A stretch of 64,000 nt of DNA, taken from Nitrospirae bacterium MYbinv3. GTDB lineage: Bacteria; Nitrospirota; Thermodesulfovibrionia; Thermodesulfovibrionales; Magnetobacteriaceae. The stretch spans positions 1 to 64,000 of the forward strand of contig PEAB01000004.1 in the NCBI GenBank assembly GCA_002753395.1. Direction: 5' to 3'. This document shows positions 26,506-35,226 of the stretch, in pieces. Below the pieces are notes generated by a model that had not been told where the DNA came from, searched no databases, and was given only the letters and a program-made list of their open reading frames with translations. The stretch's first letter is position 1. Each line of letters begins with the position of its first letter. Both the position numbers and the translations under genes were made by a program.

Positions 26506-26994
26506 GTGAACAGAGTCTTGTGGTATATATTAGTACTCTTTATTATCAGTTTACTTGGGTGTGGGTATACCTTTGTTAGTAAGGCCAGTTTGCCTTTTGA
26601 CAGTGTAAGGATTGGCAATATTGCAAACATCACGTCGGAGCCGAAGTTACAGGACAAGTTGTATGAGGCTTTGGCGGTGCAGTTTATGAAGCGTGGTGTG
26701 AGGGTGTCTGATAGTTCGGACAATGTGTTTGAGGGCAGGATTAACTTCTTTTCTGTCTTTACCCTAACGGAGAAGAAGGGGTATGCCTCAGATTACGAGG
26801 TTGTTGCTAAGGGGGATTTTACACTGCGCAGAGCTGATGGAACCGTACGAAACCTCAAGGGGATGACCTCGGTATTTTCAGAGACCTTTGAGAGTGCAGA
26901 CAGGTTAAACGAGCTTGTGGCGCACCAGGAGAGCGCTGATGACAGGGCGATTGAGGGTCTTGCCCTGCGTATAATATCTGAGTTATTGTATTGA
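26506..26994 (+). CDS. lptE: LPS-assembly lipoprotein LptE
   Basis: About 163 residues from GTG 26506. A lipoprotein signal (VLWYILVLFIISLLGC) ends in a lipobox with Cys at residue 19 counted from this start. The remaining beta-sandwich (SVRIGNIANITSEPKLQDKL, then KGDFTLRRADG) fits LptE, the outer-membrane partner of LptD. Position between leuS and holA is the classic one. The frame is open back to GTG 26401, overlapping the leuS stop; that would add 35 residues encoded largely by a family A element, implausible before a signal peptide. No good ribosome site is seen for either start. Confidence 0.82.
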   Translation: MNRVLWYILVLFIISLLGCGYTFVSKASLPFDSVRIGNIANITSEPKLQDKLYEALAVQFMKRGVRVSDSSDNVFEGRINFFSVFTLTEKKGYASDYEVVAKGDFTLRRADGTVRNLKGMTSVFSETFESADRLNELVAHQESADDRAIEGLALRIISELLY

Positions 26995-27015
26995 TAGCTC
27001 GGTCACGTTCGGTAT

Positions 27016-27885
27016 ATGGCATTTGAAAAATTCCTAAAGGAAAGGGCTTCTGGTTTTCCAGCCCCCATCTATCTACTTAGCTACACTCAGGCTTTCTTCC
27101 TTACTCAGGCAATAATGGTCTTGAAGGAGGCACAGGCAGAGCTTGACGTCTTTGACCTCGACGACAAGTCTCAGAGTACATCAATGAAGACAGTTATTGA
27201 GACCTTAAATCAAACTTCTATGTTCTGCCCCAGGCCATGTGTTATTATCAAGAACTATCAGAAGATTAAGAAGGCAGATCAGGGCCTCTTAGACAGATAC
27301 ATAGAAAACCCCTCAGATCGTTCAATACTCGTCCTGTTTTATAGCGGTGAGTTAAAAAAGGTCGATACCAAGGGCATAAAGCGCATAGACTTGGACCTTA
27401 ACAGATCTGCTCTGCCAATATGGGTGCAAGAGCGTGTTGGTCATTACGGGATAAGACTCTCAGCTGAGCTGATAAATTATGTATGTGAAATCTATGCCGA
27501 AGACCTGACAGCGCTGGATAACGAACTCAACAAGCTCTCTTTATATGGTAGGAAGGAGTTATCCTTAGAGGATGCCTGTGAGGTATTTTATGGAACGAGG
27601 CAATACACCCCATTTCAGTTTACAAGGGCCATAGCAGAGGCCAACATCGGCAAGGCGCTGACCATCTTCAGGGGGCTTGAGGAGCACACAGAGACGTTTA
27701 CACTCATGGGGGCTATTAATTGGGAGATATCAAAGTTGAACCTACCAGTAGCAACCGCTGTCAAGTGTTACAAGCTCCTCTCCGACGCCGACATCCAGGT
27801 CAGGATAAACCCTGATTACCCTGTTGAGGTTCTAATCACCAGCCTTTGTAGCGCATTAAAGAGGAACAAAAAGCCACCCGCTTGA
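27016..27885 (+). CDS. holA: DNA polymerase III delta subunit (clamp-loader)
   Basis: 289 residues, somewhat shorter than the common 330-340. Family segments: PIYLLSYTQAFFLTQAI at the start, CPRPCVIIKNYQKIKK, LSAELINYVCEIYAEDLTALDNELNKL, and FQFTRAIAEANIGKALTI. It opens the beta clamp in the clamp-loader complex. Third gene of leuS-lptE-holA, 21 bp behind lptE. The Walker A region is naturally absent in this subunit. Confidence 0.85.
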   Translation: MAFEKFLKERASGFPAPIYLLSYTQAFFLTQAIMVLKEAQAELDVFDLDDKSQSTSMKTVIETLNQTSMFCPRPCVIIKNYQKIKKADQGLLDRYIENPSDRSILVLFYSGELKKVDTKGIKRIDLDLNRSALPIWVQERVGHYGIRLSAELINYVCEIYAEDLTALDNELNKLSLYGRKELSLEDACEVFYGTRQYTPFQFTRAIAEANIGKALTIFRGLEEHTETFTLMGAINWEISKLNLPVATAVKCYKLLSDADIQVRINPDYPVEVLITSLCSALKRNKKPPA

Positions 27886-27987
27886 TCTGAAGAGCTTAAT
27901 TATCTCAGGTGAACGATCGACTCTTCATCACTCTCTAAAAAATGTTATGATAGCATCAATGATATCGTTGTACTTCTGTGGTTTTAA

Positions 27988-28260
27988 TTAGCCTGCCTTG
28001 TATAAAACAATATGCTCATCAGCTGTAAATAGCCTATTTGGTCGTATGTTGCTTACTTGCTTCAATCCTCCATATTGAAAATCCTCATCGGCTAGCAAAA
28101 TAGCGTACGTATCGCTTATGTACTGACTCGTTATTTGGCATAAGATCAAATCATTGCTGTCAAGTCCAACTAAGACAAGTGCTGTAAGCTTTTTGGTCTG
28201 CGTTAAATCAGAAAACGGAAAAGGTACGACAACAATATCGCCCCTTATAAATCTTCCCAC
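27988..28260 (-). CDS. PemK/MazF-like toxin
   Basis: 90 residues with a GTG start. RGDIVVVPFPFSDLTQTKKLTALVLV is the typical N-terminus of MazF-type endoribonucleases, and LILCQITSQ matches the second conserved strand. Shorter than the usual 110, with a compact C-terminus. The upstream antitoxin gene overlaps it by 16 bp, as in toxin-antitoxin pairs. Likely cleaves mRNA at short motifs; the target is unknown. Confidence 0.78.
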   Translation of the reverse strand: MGRFIRGDIVVVPFPFSDLTQTKKLTALVLVGLDSNDLILCQITSQYISDTYAILLADEDFQYGGLKQVSNIRPNRLFTADEHIVLYKAG

Positions 28261-28418
28261 GCCTTACTTTCCACATCTGTTAACCAATCCTTGGCCAATA
28301 GTGCTTCACTTGCCATCATGCACTGAAGCGCCTTCTGCTTGTTCATTGACTTCAGACACTGTGCAAAACCAATCACTTCATCAATCAGATCATCTGAAAA
28401 CAGATCAATCTCTCTCAT
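28245..28418 (-). CDS. Antitoxin partner of the PemK-like toxin (DUF2281-like)
   Basis: About 57 residues from ATG 28418 (MREIDLFSDDL), or 65 from ATG 28442. LIDEVIGFAQCLKSMNKQKA resembles the short helical antitoxins that precede MazF/PemK genes. Its 3' end overlaps the toxin start. No strong ribosome site for either start. Confidence 0.65.
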   Translation of the reverse strand: MREIDLFSDDLIDEVIGFAQCLKSMNKQKALQCMMASEALLAKDWLTDVESKAWEDL

Positions 28419-28547
28419 TATGCAATCTTTTTTACTATTCATTTATTAGGTTTATATGTAAAATCCAACACTTCTTCATATATTGATATTTGACTTCGCT
28501 ATATTCTAATATGTGCAAATGGTATAAGCAATCTTTAAATTACAGCA

Positions 28548-28715
28548 GGGTGCATAAAAAGCACATGGGAGTAAAATATTACGGGGTCAAGGGGACGAGT
28601 TCCCTTGTGGGAGGGTCTAAGGGAGGGCAAAGCCCTCCCTATCTTTCATCTTTATAGCCTTAAGTCAACAGCATTAGGTCTGAGGGGGGGCGGAGCGCCC
28701 CCTTCTCTCTCCCTC
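28548..28715. mobile_element. Family A element with the CTTAAGTCAACAGCATTA module
   Basis: Begins GGGTGCATAAAAAGCAC (decayed terminal repeat), then the GGGGTCAAGGGGACGAG core, GGAGGGCAAAGCCCTCC, and at 28659-28680 the 22-bp module shared with four other sites. Ends GGGGGGCGGAGCGCCCCC. Non-coding. Confidence 0.75.
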
Positions 28716-28726
28716 TCTCTCGTTTA

Positions 28727-29983
28727 CTACCCTCTCAACTGACCGTTTCCAAAGACAACGAACTTGTTGCATGTGAGTTCTTCGATACCCATGGGGCCGC
28801 GGGCATGTATCTTGTCTGTTGATATCCCTATCTCTGCGCCGAGGCCAAACTGTCCGCCATCGTTCATGCGGGTTGAGGCGTTAATCAGCACTGCCGATGA
28901 ATCCACCTCACGTAGAAACCGCATAGCCCGCTCATGGTTGTTCGTAACTATAGTATCGGTGTGATTAGAGCTGTACCTTGCGATGTGCTCAATGGCCTCA
29001 TCCATCGTCTTTACAACCCTTGTGTTCATCTTCAATGACAGATACTCGTTGTAATAGTCCTGATCCGATACCGGCTTTAGCAACGGGACAATCTTGATCG
29101 TCTCAGGGCAGCCCAAAAGCTCCACACCGGCATCGAGGAAACGTTGTACCATCTGCGGCAGAAACGCCTCGGCTACAGCGGCATTAACCAACATGGTCTC
29201 CATTGCGTTACACGTGCCGGGGCGCTGTACCTTTGCATTAAAGCATATATCCTCGGCCATCTTGAGGCTACAATCGGCGTCGACATAGACGTGACACACG
29301 CCCTTGTAGTGTTTAAGGACGGGGACTTGGGCGTTTTCGGTAACCGATCGTATAAGCCCCTCCCCACCTCTTGGTATGACCAGGTCTACGAGGCCTTCGA
29401 GCTTGATAAGCTCCATAACGGCTGTCCTCTCCGTGTTGTCTATAAACGTAATGGCGCCAGCGTCAAGTCCCTCCGATGTGAGCGTCTTCCGCAGGAGTGA
29501 GACGATTGACATATTGGAGTGTATCGCCTCAGAGCCGCCCTTGAGTATGACGGCATTACCCGCCTTTAGGCAAAGCCCTGCTGCATCGGCTGTAACGTTT
29601 GGGCGTGATTCGTAGATGATGCAGACAACCCCAATGGGGACCCGCATCCTGCCTACCATCATATCGTTTGGCCTTCTTTGTAGGTTCGTTATCTCTCCAA
29701 CTGGGTCTTTCATGTCAGAGACCTCCATCAGACCAGCGGCCATCTCCTCTATGCGTTTGTCGTTGAGGGTCAGTCTGTCGATCATGGCCTCAGTCAATCC
29801 TTTTGTCTTTGCAGCGGCAACGTCCTTGTTGTTTTCGCTTATGATCAACGCAGAGTTGCTGCGGATTGACTCAGCCATCTTGACAAGCACCCTCTTCTTA
29901 AGCTGCCCCGACGCCTTAGCCAAGGACCTTGCCCCCTCCTTAGCCTCGGTAGCCTTCCTAACTACGTACTCTCTTAGATCCAT
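28727..29983 (-). CDS. proA: Gamma-glutamyl phosphate reductase
   Basis: 418 residues from ATG 29983, fixed by AAGGAG 7 nt upstream; the frame stays open to 30067 without support. An aldehyde-dehydrogenase fold with the catalytic Cys in QRPGTCNAMET, plus ARSLAKASGQLKKRVL, VPIGVVCIIYESRPNVT and GPMGIEELTCNKFV. Reduces glutamyl-5-phosphate with NADPH in proline synthesis. No proB is adjacent in the window. Confidence 0.95.
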   Translation of the reverse strand: MDLREYVVRKATEAKEGARSLAKASGQLKKRVLVKMAESIRSNSALIISENNKDVAAAKTKGLTEAMIDRLTLNDKRIEEMAAGLMEVSDMKDPVGEITNLQRRPNDMMVGRMRVPIGVVCIIYESRPNVTADAAGLCLKAGNAVILKGGSEAIHSNMSIVSLLRKTLTSEGLDAGAITFIDNTERTAVMELIKLEGLVDLVIPRGGEGLIRSVTENAQVPVLKHYKGVCHVYVDADCSLKMAEDICFNAKVQRPGTCNAMETMLVNAAVAEAFLPQMVQRFLDAGVELLGCPETIKIVPLLKPVSDQDYYNEYLSLKMNTRVVKTMDEAIEHIARYSSNHTDTIVTNNHERAMRFLREVDSSAVLINASTRMNDGGQFGLGAEIGISTDKIHARGPMGIEELTCNKFVVFGNGQLRG

Positions 29984-30001
29984 ATAGTAACTCCTTAATA
30001 A

Positions 30002-30150
30002 TAAAATAGTATCCTCTTTAAAAAACATGGTAAAAATTTTTATGGTTTCAAGACTATAGATTCCCACTTTCGTGGGAATGACTGGAATAGCCGTTTTCCA
30101 AATATGTCATTCCTGTGTAAACAGGAATCCAGAAAGCGCAAAACTACAGA
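30002..30150. mobile_element. Family C element
   Basis: About 150 bp: ATGGTAAAAATTTTTATGGT, then GATTCCCACTTTCGTGGGAA, GCCGTTTTCCAAATATGTCA, then a CCTGT-GTAAACAGG-type hairpin and AATCCAGAAAGC. Two hairpins joined by a conserved spacer. Close copies lie at 40253-40420, 48800-48945, 58110-58312 and 59425-59580. Confidence 0.75.
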
Positions 30151-30170
30151 ATAAGTTTATCAAAAACCAT

Positions 30171-31496
30171 TTACCTCTTTATCAGCTTAACGATATTTTT
30201 GAGTTCAGAGCGTCTTATTACCAACACGTCTTTAAACGAAATATTTGACAGCGACATATACTTAACAAGCATTATCATCGTTGAAAGCCAATAGGCGACC
30301 GACGAGCTAAATGCAGCCCCCTCGATCCCATACATGGGTATAACGTAAAAATAGTTCAACCCAACGTTTACAACCAGCGAGGTCAACTCGGTCCACGAGA
30401 CAAACCCAGGGAGGTTATGGCTGTACATGTCTGACTTCAAAAAACCGTGTATGCTTAAGGCAATCATCCCAGGCAGCAGCCACAACAAAGAATGATAGGC
30501 GTTAAGAAATCTCTTTCCAAACATCACAAAGATTATCAGCTTGCCCCCCACAGCCACACACACACATACCACCAGCATGACAAACACCACGTGTCTGATC
30601 ACTATCGGGGTGAACTCGGAGGCGTCCTCCTTAGCCAGCCCAAGCCTGATTGGTAGAAAGGGCAGGTTCAGCGCCTGTGGTATCGACAGTATAATCTCGG
30701 CCAACGAGACGCTCACGGTATATAACCCCAGTGACTCAGCTCCAAGCATGGAGGAGACAAACACGTAATCTATACGTTTGACCAAAACGCCTGCAAAGAT
30801 GCTGAAAAACCCCCTTCCCCCGTAAAACAGAGCCTCCTTAAAATAAGCGCCTGAGACGCCAAATCTAAAGCCCTGTTCACTCGATACACTAATAAAGGCA
30901 GCCACACTTACAACCAAGACGCTGACTGCCCACGCAAGCAAGGCCGATATAAGGGTCTTACACGTAAGCAGCCAGAACACTACAATAAGCGCTATGGGCA
31001 GGAACGAAAAGAGTGTGTTAAGGCGGTTCAGGAAATGTATCTTCTTGATGCTAGTCAGAAGATCCTCGCCAAAACGCTGTAACAACACAAAAGGGATTAT
31101 TACTAATGCAAAGGGGGCAAGCCCGCGTACCATGTCGTTGTTGTCCTTAAGTATCCCCTCAAAGTGAAAGAGCACATAGCCTATGCCCACCATCAGAAAG
31201 CCTGCGCCAAGGGTAAAGACAAGGATGTTTCCCACTATCTTGCGCATATCGTACTGTTTGTTTGCCACGAGGTAGACACTCCCCAAGCCAAAACCCAGGT
31301 TGCCAAAACTGACTATCAAGTCTGGGATAGTGGTAAGCAGTCCAAAGACACCTCGCTCTGCTGGCCCCAGGACACGCGTAAAGACTACGTTTTTTGCAAT
31401 GCGAAGGCCAAAGCGTATAATTGTGGTAGCAAAGGTAAAAAGAGAAAACCCAGCAAGGCTCTTAAGTGCGTCCTTGGTCTTACTATTTACGTCCAT
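30171..31496 (-). CDS. Polysaccharide flippase (Wzx/MATE-like)
   Basis: 441 residues with about 12-14 hydrophobic segments and few charges between them, as in Wzx flippases. Begins MDVNSKTKDALKSLAGFSLF and has VFTRVLGPAERGVFGL, a common start for the family. ATG 31496 is preceded by TTTGGAG; it overlaps the upstream GT2 gene by 14 bp. Moves lipid-linked sugar units across the inner membrane. Last gene of the exopolysaccharide cluster. Confidence 0.85.
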   Translation of the reverse strand: MDVNSKTKDALKSLAGFSLFTFATTIIRFGLRIAKNVVFTRVLGPAERGVFGLLTTIPDLIVSFGNLGFGLGSVYLVANKQYDMRKIVGNILVFTLGAGFLMVGIGYVLFHFEGILKDNNDMVRGLAPFALVIIPFVLLQRFGEDLLTSIKKIHFLNRLNTLFSFLPIALIVVFWLLTCKTLISALLAWAVSVLVVSVAAFISVSSEQGFRFGVSGAYFKEALFYGGRGFFSIFAGVLVKRIDYVFVSSMLGAESLGLYTVSVSLAEIILSIPQALNLPFLPIRLGLAKEDASEFTPIVIRHVVFVMLVVCVCVAVGGKLIIFVMFGKRFLNAYHSLLWLLPGMIALSIHGFLKSDMYSHNLPGFVSWTELTSLVVNVGLNYFYVIPMYGIEGAAFSSSVAYWLSTMIMLVKYMSLSNISFKDVLVIRRSELKNIVKLIKR

Positions 31497-32511
31497 TAGC
31501 TCCAAATAGATAGCTATCCCTTACTCTTAGGAATATCTTCCTATCTTCAAGCCTTGTAAGCCCACGCACCGTGCCAATCAGTCTACTTGTCATATGGAGA
31601 AACTCGACTGCCAACACGGCTCCAAAGATTATAATGCGTTTGACAACAGAGGGTGCCGCCGGGGAGCGTCTTAAAAAGATTCTCATCGACTTGAAGGTCT
31701 TCCTAAACCAGTAGGCTAAGACCACAACGGGTACTATGTACAAGAGCGGGGGATACGCCGATGATATCACAGTCGTGATGGCAAGGACAGCAGGCAGGAT
31801 AATCGTTGCCTTGTATCTAAACACACTTTCAGACTCCCTGAACTTGGCCTTCTGATATTCGATCTGCCTTTTCACAATATCTGCAAGCGTTGGCCCGATC
31901 TGCCAGTAGATCCATGCGTTGCGAACAAAGGTGGTTTTTGCATTTAAGCGCAGGGCCTTTGTCACAAAAAGCATATCCTCAGCCACTCTGAGTTCCTCCG
32001 GGAAGCCGCCAACCATCTGCCACACATCCCGCTTATATGCAACGCAGGCACCGCCTCCTATGTACTTTTTCTCCATGATTGTTGGAAACATCGACGCCCC
32101 ATAGACCTGAGCCAGGTCGATCTCTATCCCAAGTATCTTTTTGGGGATCGGCATGAACCTGAGTCCTCCGATAGAATACTCGGCCTCACCCCTGATTATG
32201 GGGGCACAGAGAAGCTCAAGCCACTTGGCATCTGGCAAGTTGCCGCCGTCTATCTGGGCGATGATATCAGCATCTGTGCTCATAACACCAACGTTGCGGC
32301 CTCGACCGGGGAGAGCTTCGGCGCTCTGTATCAACCTGACCACGGGATTATCCCTGTAGCGGCTCTGCAGAAGCTCAACGCTGCCGTCGGTAGAGCCAGC
32401 ATCCACAAAAATGACCTCATCAGGTTGGAGGGTCTGACTCAGGAGGGATTGAACAAGTTCTTCCAGGCCATCTATCTCGTTCTTTATAGGGATGACTACG
32501 GCTATCTTCAC
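31483..32511 (-). CDS. Family 2 glycosyltransferase with C-terminal membrane segments
   Basis: 342 residues. The GT-A start is IAVVIPIKNEIDGLEELVQS, with FVDAGSTDGS and a late QIDGGN motif at the DxD position. The region around residue 240 is hydrophobic (ILPAVLAITTVISSAY), which suggests membrane anchoring. Adds a sugar to the lipid-linked unit; the donor sugar cannot be read. A family B and a family A element separate it from the ligase gene upstream. Confidence 0.85.
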   Translation of the reverse strand: MKIAVVIPIKNEIDGLEELVQSLLSQTLQPDEVIFVDAGSTDGSVELLQSRYRDNPVVRLIQSAEALPGRGRNVGVMSTDADIIAQIDGGNLPDAKWLELLCAPIIRGEAEYSIGGLRFMPIPKKILGIEIDLAQVYGASMFPTIMEKKYIGGGACVAYKRDVWQMVGGFPEELRVAEDMLFVTKALRLNAKTTFVRNAWIYWQIGPTLADIVKRQIEYQKAKFRESESVFRYKATIILPAVLAITTVISSAYPPLLYIVPVVVLAYWFRKTFKSMRIFLRRSPAAPSVVKRIIIFGAVLAVEFLHMTSRLIGTVRGLTRLEDRKIFLRVRDSYLFGANGRK

Positions 32512-32817
32512 GTATCCATGGGGTTTGCAAGCTCTCCCCTCTGACCTAATGCTGTTGACTTAAGGCAGTGAAGATGAATAATACTAAGTTGCATCCAAAA
32601 AAGTTGAACTTTAATGGGGTCAAGGGGACTGGTCCCCTTGCAGAGAGGTCTGAGGGGAGACAGGGACTCCCCTTCTATACTAATACTGGTATAAACGCAA
32701 CTTGATATAAGGAGGGCTTTGCCTCTGCCGCAGGGGTTCGCAACGCCCTCCCTAGACCCTCCCACAAGGGAACTCGTCCCGTTGGCCCCGTAAATAATCG
32801 TAGTTCCCACGTTTTTC
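32512..32817. other. Element-filled gap in the exopolysaccharide cluster
   Basis: 306 bases almost wholly composed of the 22-bp module (32543-32564), a complete family B element (32586-32703) and a family A element (32704-32827). No gene. The elements lie inside what would otherwise be one operon. Confidence 0.7.
32586..32703. mobile_element. Family B MITE-like element
   Basis: 118 bp. Ends are AAGTTGCATCC and its counterpart ACGCAACTT; inside are GTTGAACTTTAATGGGG, GGGGACTGGTCCCC and TATACTAATACTGGTATAAA. Near-identical copies at 60492-60604 and 62634-62751 in the opposite orientation. Confidence 0.8.
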
Positions 32818-32827
32818 TTATGCACCC
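32704..32827. mobile_element. Family A element reaching into the ligase gene
   Basis: Contains GCCTCTGCCGCAGGGG, the GAACTCGTCCCG and GGCCCCGTAAAT segments, then CCCACGTTTTTCTTATGCACCC, the terminal repeat. That terminal repeat encodes the last codons and the TAA of the O-antigen ligase-like gene. Confidence 0.75.
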
Positions 32828-34248
32828 TCCTTAACATTTTGAGTGCGTACTGCATGTAACGCCACCTGGGAGAGCGCCATAAGCAGCCATATGTACTTTT
32901 GATACACGAAGCTCAAAAACAAATAAAACATTGCCTGTGAGATAAAGGAGATAAGATATGTCTTAGCAAGTAAGGCATGCTCTGAATCCCCCGTTGACAA
33001 GAACTCCCTGATACTCTTACGATAGTTTCTAACAACCAAGCCAAATATTAAGAGGATTGTCAATAGCCCCCCTGCCCCCATGCCTGTCATAATCTCCACA
33101 TAGGAGTTATGAGCATCTCTGTAGTATTCGATATATTCTCGTTCGCCCGTTTCTTCTATGTACGCGGCTACATATTTTGAACGTGCGTATAGTTCGTTAA
33201 AGGTACCAGGTCCTGTACCTACGAGGGGGTTGTGTATAAATGCGTCCCATCCCACGTAAAGGTATGTAAGTCTGCGCGATAAGGATTGGTCAGAGGTTTC
33301 ATAGAGATTTAACTGTCGCTGCCAGAACTTATCTGGTATCGTTACCTTTACTACGATTAAGACTAAAACAAAAAAAAGCAAAAAGAACCCTATCTGTCTT
33401 ATCTTTACCTTATGTCTGTAAATAAGCAGCGAGGCGATGATTATAAAGGTAAAGATCAACACGCCGGCACGTGAATAAGTCAACACCAACGCCCCTAAGT
33501 TTATGCCCAAAAAAAAGAAAGCCATGACCTTTGTCTTGACGTTGTACCTACCAAATAAACGATTAATAATAAAAGGTATCACAAAGATTATCATAGAGGA
33601 AAAAAAGTTGGGATCGTTAGAGAGGCCGACGCCTCGTTCTAAGGTCTTCTCACCGGCGTCCATGACCAAAAGAGGTATCTTGAAGAAATAACCCACGATT
33701 GAAAACAGCGAGGCGATTGAAATGCTCCAGATAAACACGCTTGGCAGGGTTTTTTTGAAATGCTCATCCGTTATAACTGCCAAGGAGAGGAAGAAAAATA
33801 CAAAAACGGTCAACATCTTTCTGACGTCGTTAAAGGCCGTCTCTTGATAATCAGACATCGTTGCAGAGATTAAAGCAAAGAGAAAAAACAAGAAAAATAA
33901 AAACCAAAAGTTAGACTTCAACCTGTTTGCTTCCTGTTTGTATAAAACAAATCTTAAAAACACTATTGATAATAACATTATACCTAAGAATTTTGAGATT
34001 GACAGAAACTTATACGTACTTAACCCCTCTCTAAATATATCAAACGGGATTAAAAATACCATTAAAAAAAGTGCAAGTTGAGGTCTTTTATAAAAAGCAA
34101 AAAGCAAGATTACAACAATAGCAGGCACAAATGCAAACGTGTAATAAGGGGTTATGAAGAGATATAGTATAGATAGAACGACAACAATAAAGAGGGTATT
34201 AGAAAAGAGAGCACCAAAAGTTCTACTAAAAAACTGAGTATTATACAT
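32818..34248 (-). CDS. O-antigen ligase / Wzy-type polymerase family membrane protein
   Basis: 476 residues with about 11-12 hydrophobic helices and a large periplasmic loop near residues 300-370. The family motif is visible: VGTGPGTFNELYARSKY, then EYYRDAHNSYVEIMTGMG. Polymerises or ligates polysaccharide units. Its last residues (EGA, stop) come from the terminal repeat of a family A element, so the natural C-terminus may have been changed. It overlaps the upstream GT2 gene by 8 bp. Confidence 0.85.
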   Translation of the reverse strand: MYNTQFFSRTFGALFSNTLFIVVVLSILYLFITPYYTFAFVPAIVVILLFAFYKRPQLALFLMVFLIPFDIFREGLSTYKFLSISKFLGIMLLSIVFLRFVLYKQEANRLKSNFWFLFFLFFLFALISATMSDYQETAFNDVRKMLTVFVFFFLSLAVITDEHFKKTLPSVFIWSISIASLFSIVGYFFKIPLLVMDAGEKTLERGVGLSNDPNFFSSMIIFVIPFIINRLFGRYNVKTKVMAFFFLGINLGALVLTYSRAGVLIFTFIIIASLLIYRHKVKIRQIGFFLLFFVLVLIVVKVTIPDKFWQRQLNLYETSDQSLSRRLTYLYVGWDAFIHNPLVGTGPGTFNELYARSKYVAAYIEETGEREYIEYYRDAHNSYVEIMTGMGAGGLLTILLIFGLVVRNYRKSIREFLSTGDSEHALLAKTYLISFISQAMFYLFLSFVYQKYIWLLMALSQVALHAVRTQNVKEGA

Positions 34249-35224
34249 TGTGGCTTCTAAATCTAAAGAGCTTAACGATCTGCACTAGCAATGAGACCCC
34301 CGATACGTTCCACCGGATGAAGGTTAATAAAAAAAAAGAGAAGAACCATCCTAGGCCAAAATATTCTATGTTTCTCCCTGCTTTTTTTAATGCAATCAGT
34401 AAAGCAGGCAATAACCATAGCGCCAGAGTTACAAGACTATACAAGAATGTCCCTGCCCTGGCATAAAGTAGAAGCGATGATATAAAGAGTAAAAAGAAGC
34501 CAACGTGCCAGAGACTCAACAGTGGATTTCGCAGCGTGCTTGGTGCAAAGCGCCAGTGTCTGGCAAACATAAGGGTGGAGCCTTGTCTCCAGAACTCCTT
34601 CCGAATAAACTCAGACAGGTCTCTCTCATATCCAAGGTGTATGACGTTGATTTCGTAGGAGGTGATTAGGGAGTAGCCTGCTTTTGCTACGCGCATGGTA
34701 AAGTCCTTGTCTTCATTTGTATTAAGAAGTTCATCAAAGCCGCCGACCTCCTCAAACACAATCTTTTTTATAAAGATGTTACTTCCCCCTAAAAAGTCGA
34801 CCTCAACCTTTCTTTCACGCTTAGAGTTCAAAGGCTGCCCCCACGTCCTTGCCACCCACCCTGAGTCGGATGGCACTATAATGGCAAACCCCAATGCCCC
34901 CATAAATCCACTGTCAAAATATTTCTTGCCTTTGTTGATAAAGTCCTCCGGTACGACCATGTCGGCGTCTAAGAACACTAACAGCTCACCCTTGGCGCAC
35001 CTGGCTCCTGAGTTTCTTAAGGCAGAGATTGTAGCCTTTGGTTTACTTAGTACAGTAACCCCCATGACTTTGGCTATCTCAGCCGTAGCGTCTTTTGAAC
35101 CGTTGTCAACGACGATGATCTCATGCTGTACATCTGTGTTTTTTAAGATGGAGGCTATGCACTTGCCTATATTCTCTGCCTCATTGTAGGCAGGGATTAT
35201 TATTGACGCCTGTACGTCAACCAT
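34241..35224 (-). CDS. Family 2 glycosyltransferase
   Basis: 327 residues. GT-A start ASIIIPAYNEAENIGKCIAS, then EIIVVDNGSKDAT, and FLDADMVVP as the DxD motif. GGFDELLNTNEDKDFTMRV is the acceptor-side ED motif. Two or three C-terminal hydrophobic segments suggest membrane attachment. Starts 2 bp after the sugar transferase gene, so the two are likely translated together. Confidence 0.88.
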   Translation of the reverse strand: MVDVQASIIIPAYNEAENIGKCIASILKNTDVQHEIIVVDNGSKDATAEIAKVMGVTVLSKPKATISALRNSGARCAKGELLVFLDADMVVPEDFINKGKKYFDSGFMGALGFAIIVPSDSGWVARTWGQPLNSKRERKVEVDFLGGSNIFIKKIVFEEVGGFDELLNTNEDKDFTMRVAKAGYSLITSYEINVIHLGYERDLSEFIRKEFWRQGSTLMFARHWRFAPSTLRNPLLSLWHVGFFLLFISSLLLYARAGTFLYSLVTLALWLLPALLIALKKAGRNIEYFGLGWFFSFFLLTFIRWNVSGVSLLVQIVKLFRFRSHNV

Positions 35225-35226
35225 AC

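Noticed and set aside
28548-28715. Rho-independent terminators at each GC-rich hairpin of families A and B
   Set aside because: Most lack a U-tract, occur in both orientations and are part of larger mobile-like elements. They may still end transcripts, but are not called as terminators one by one.
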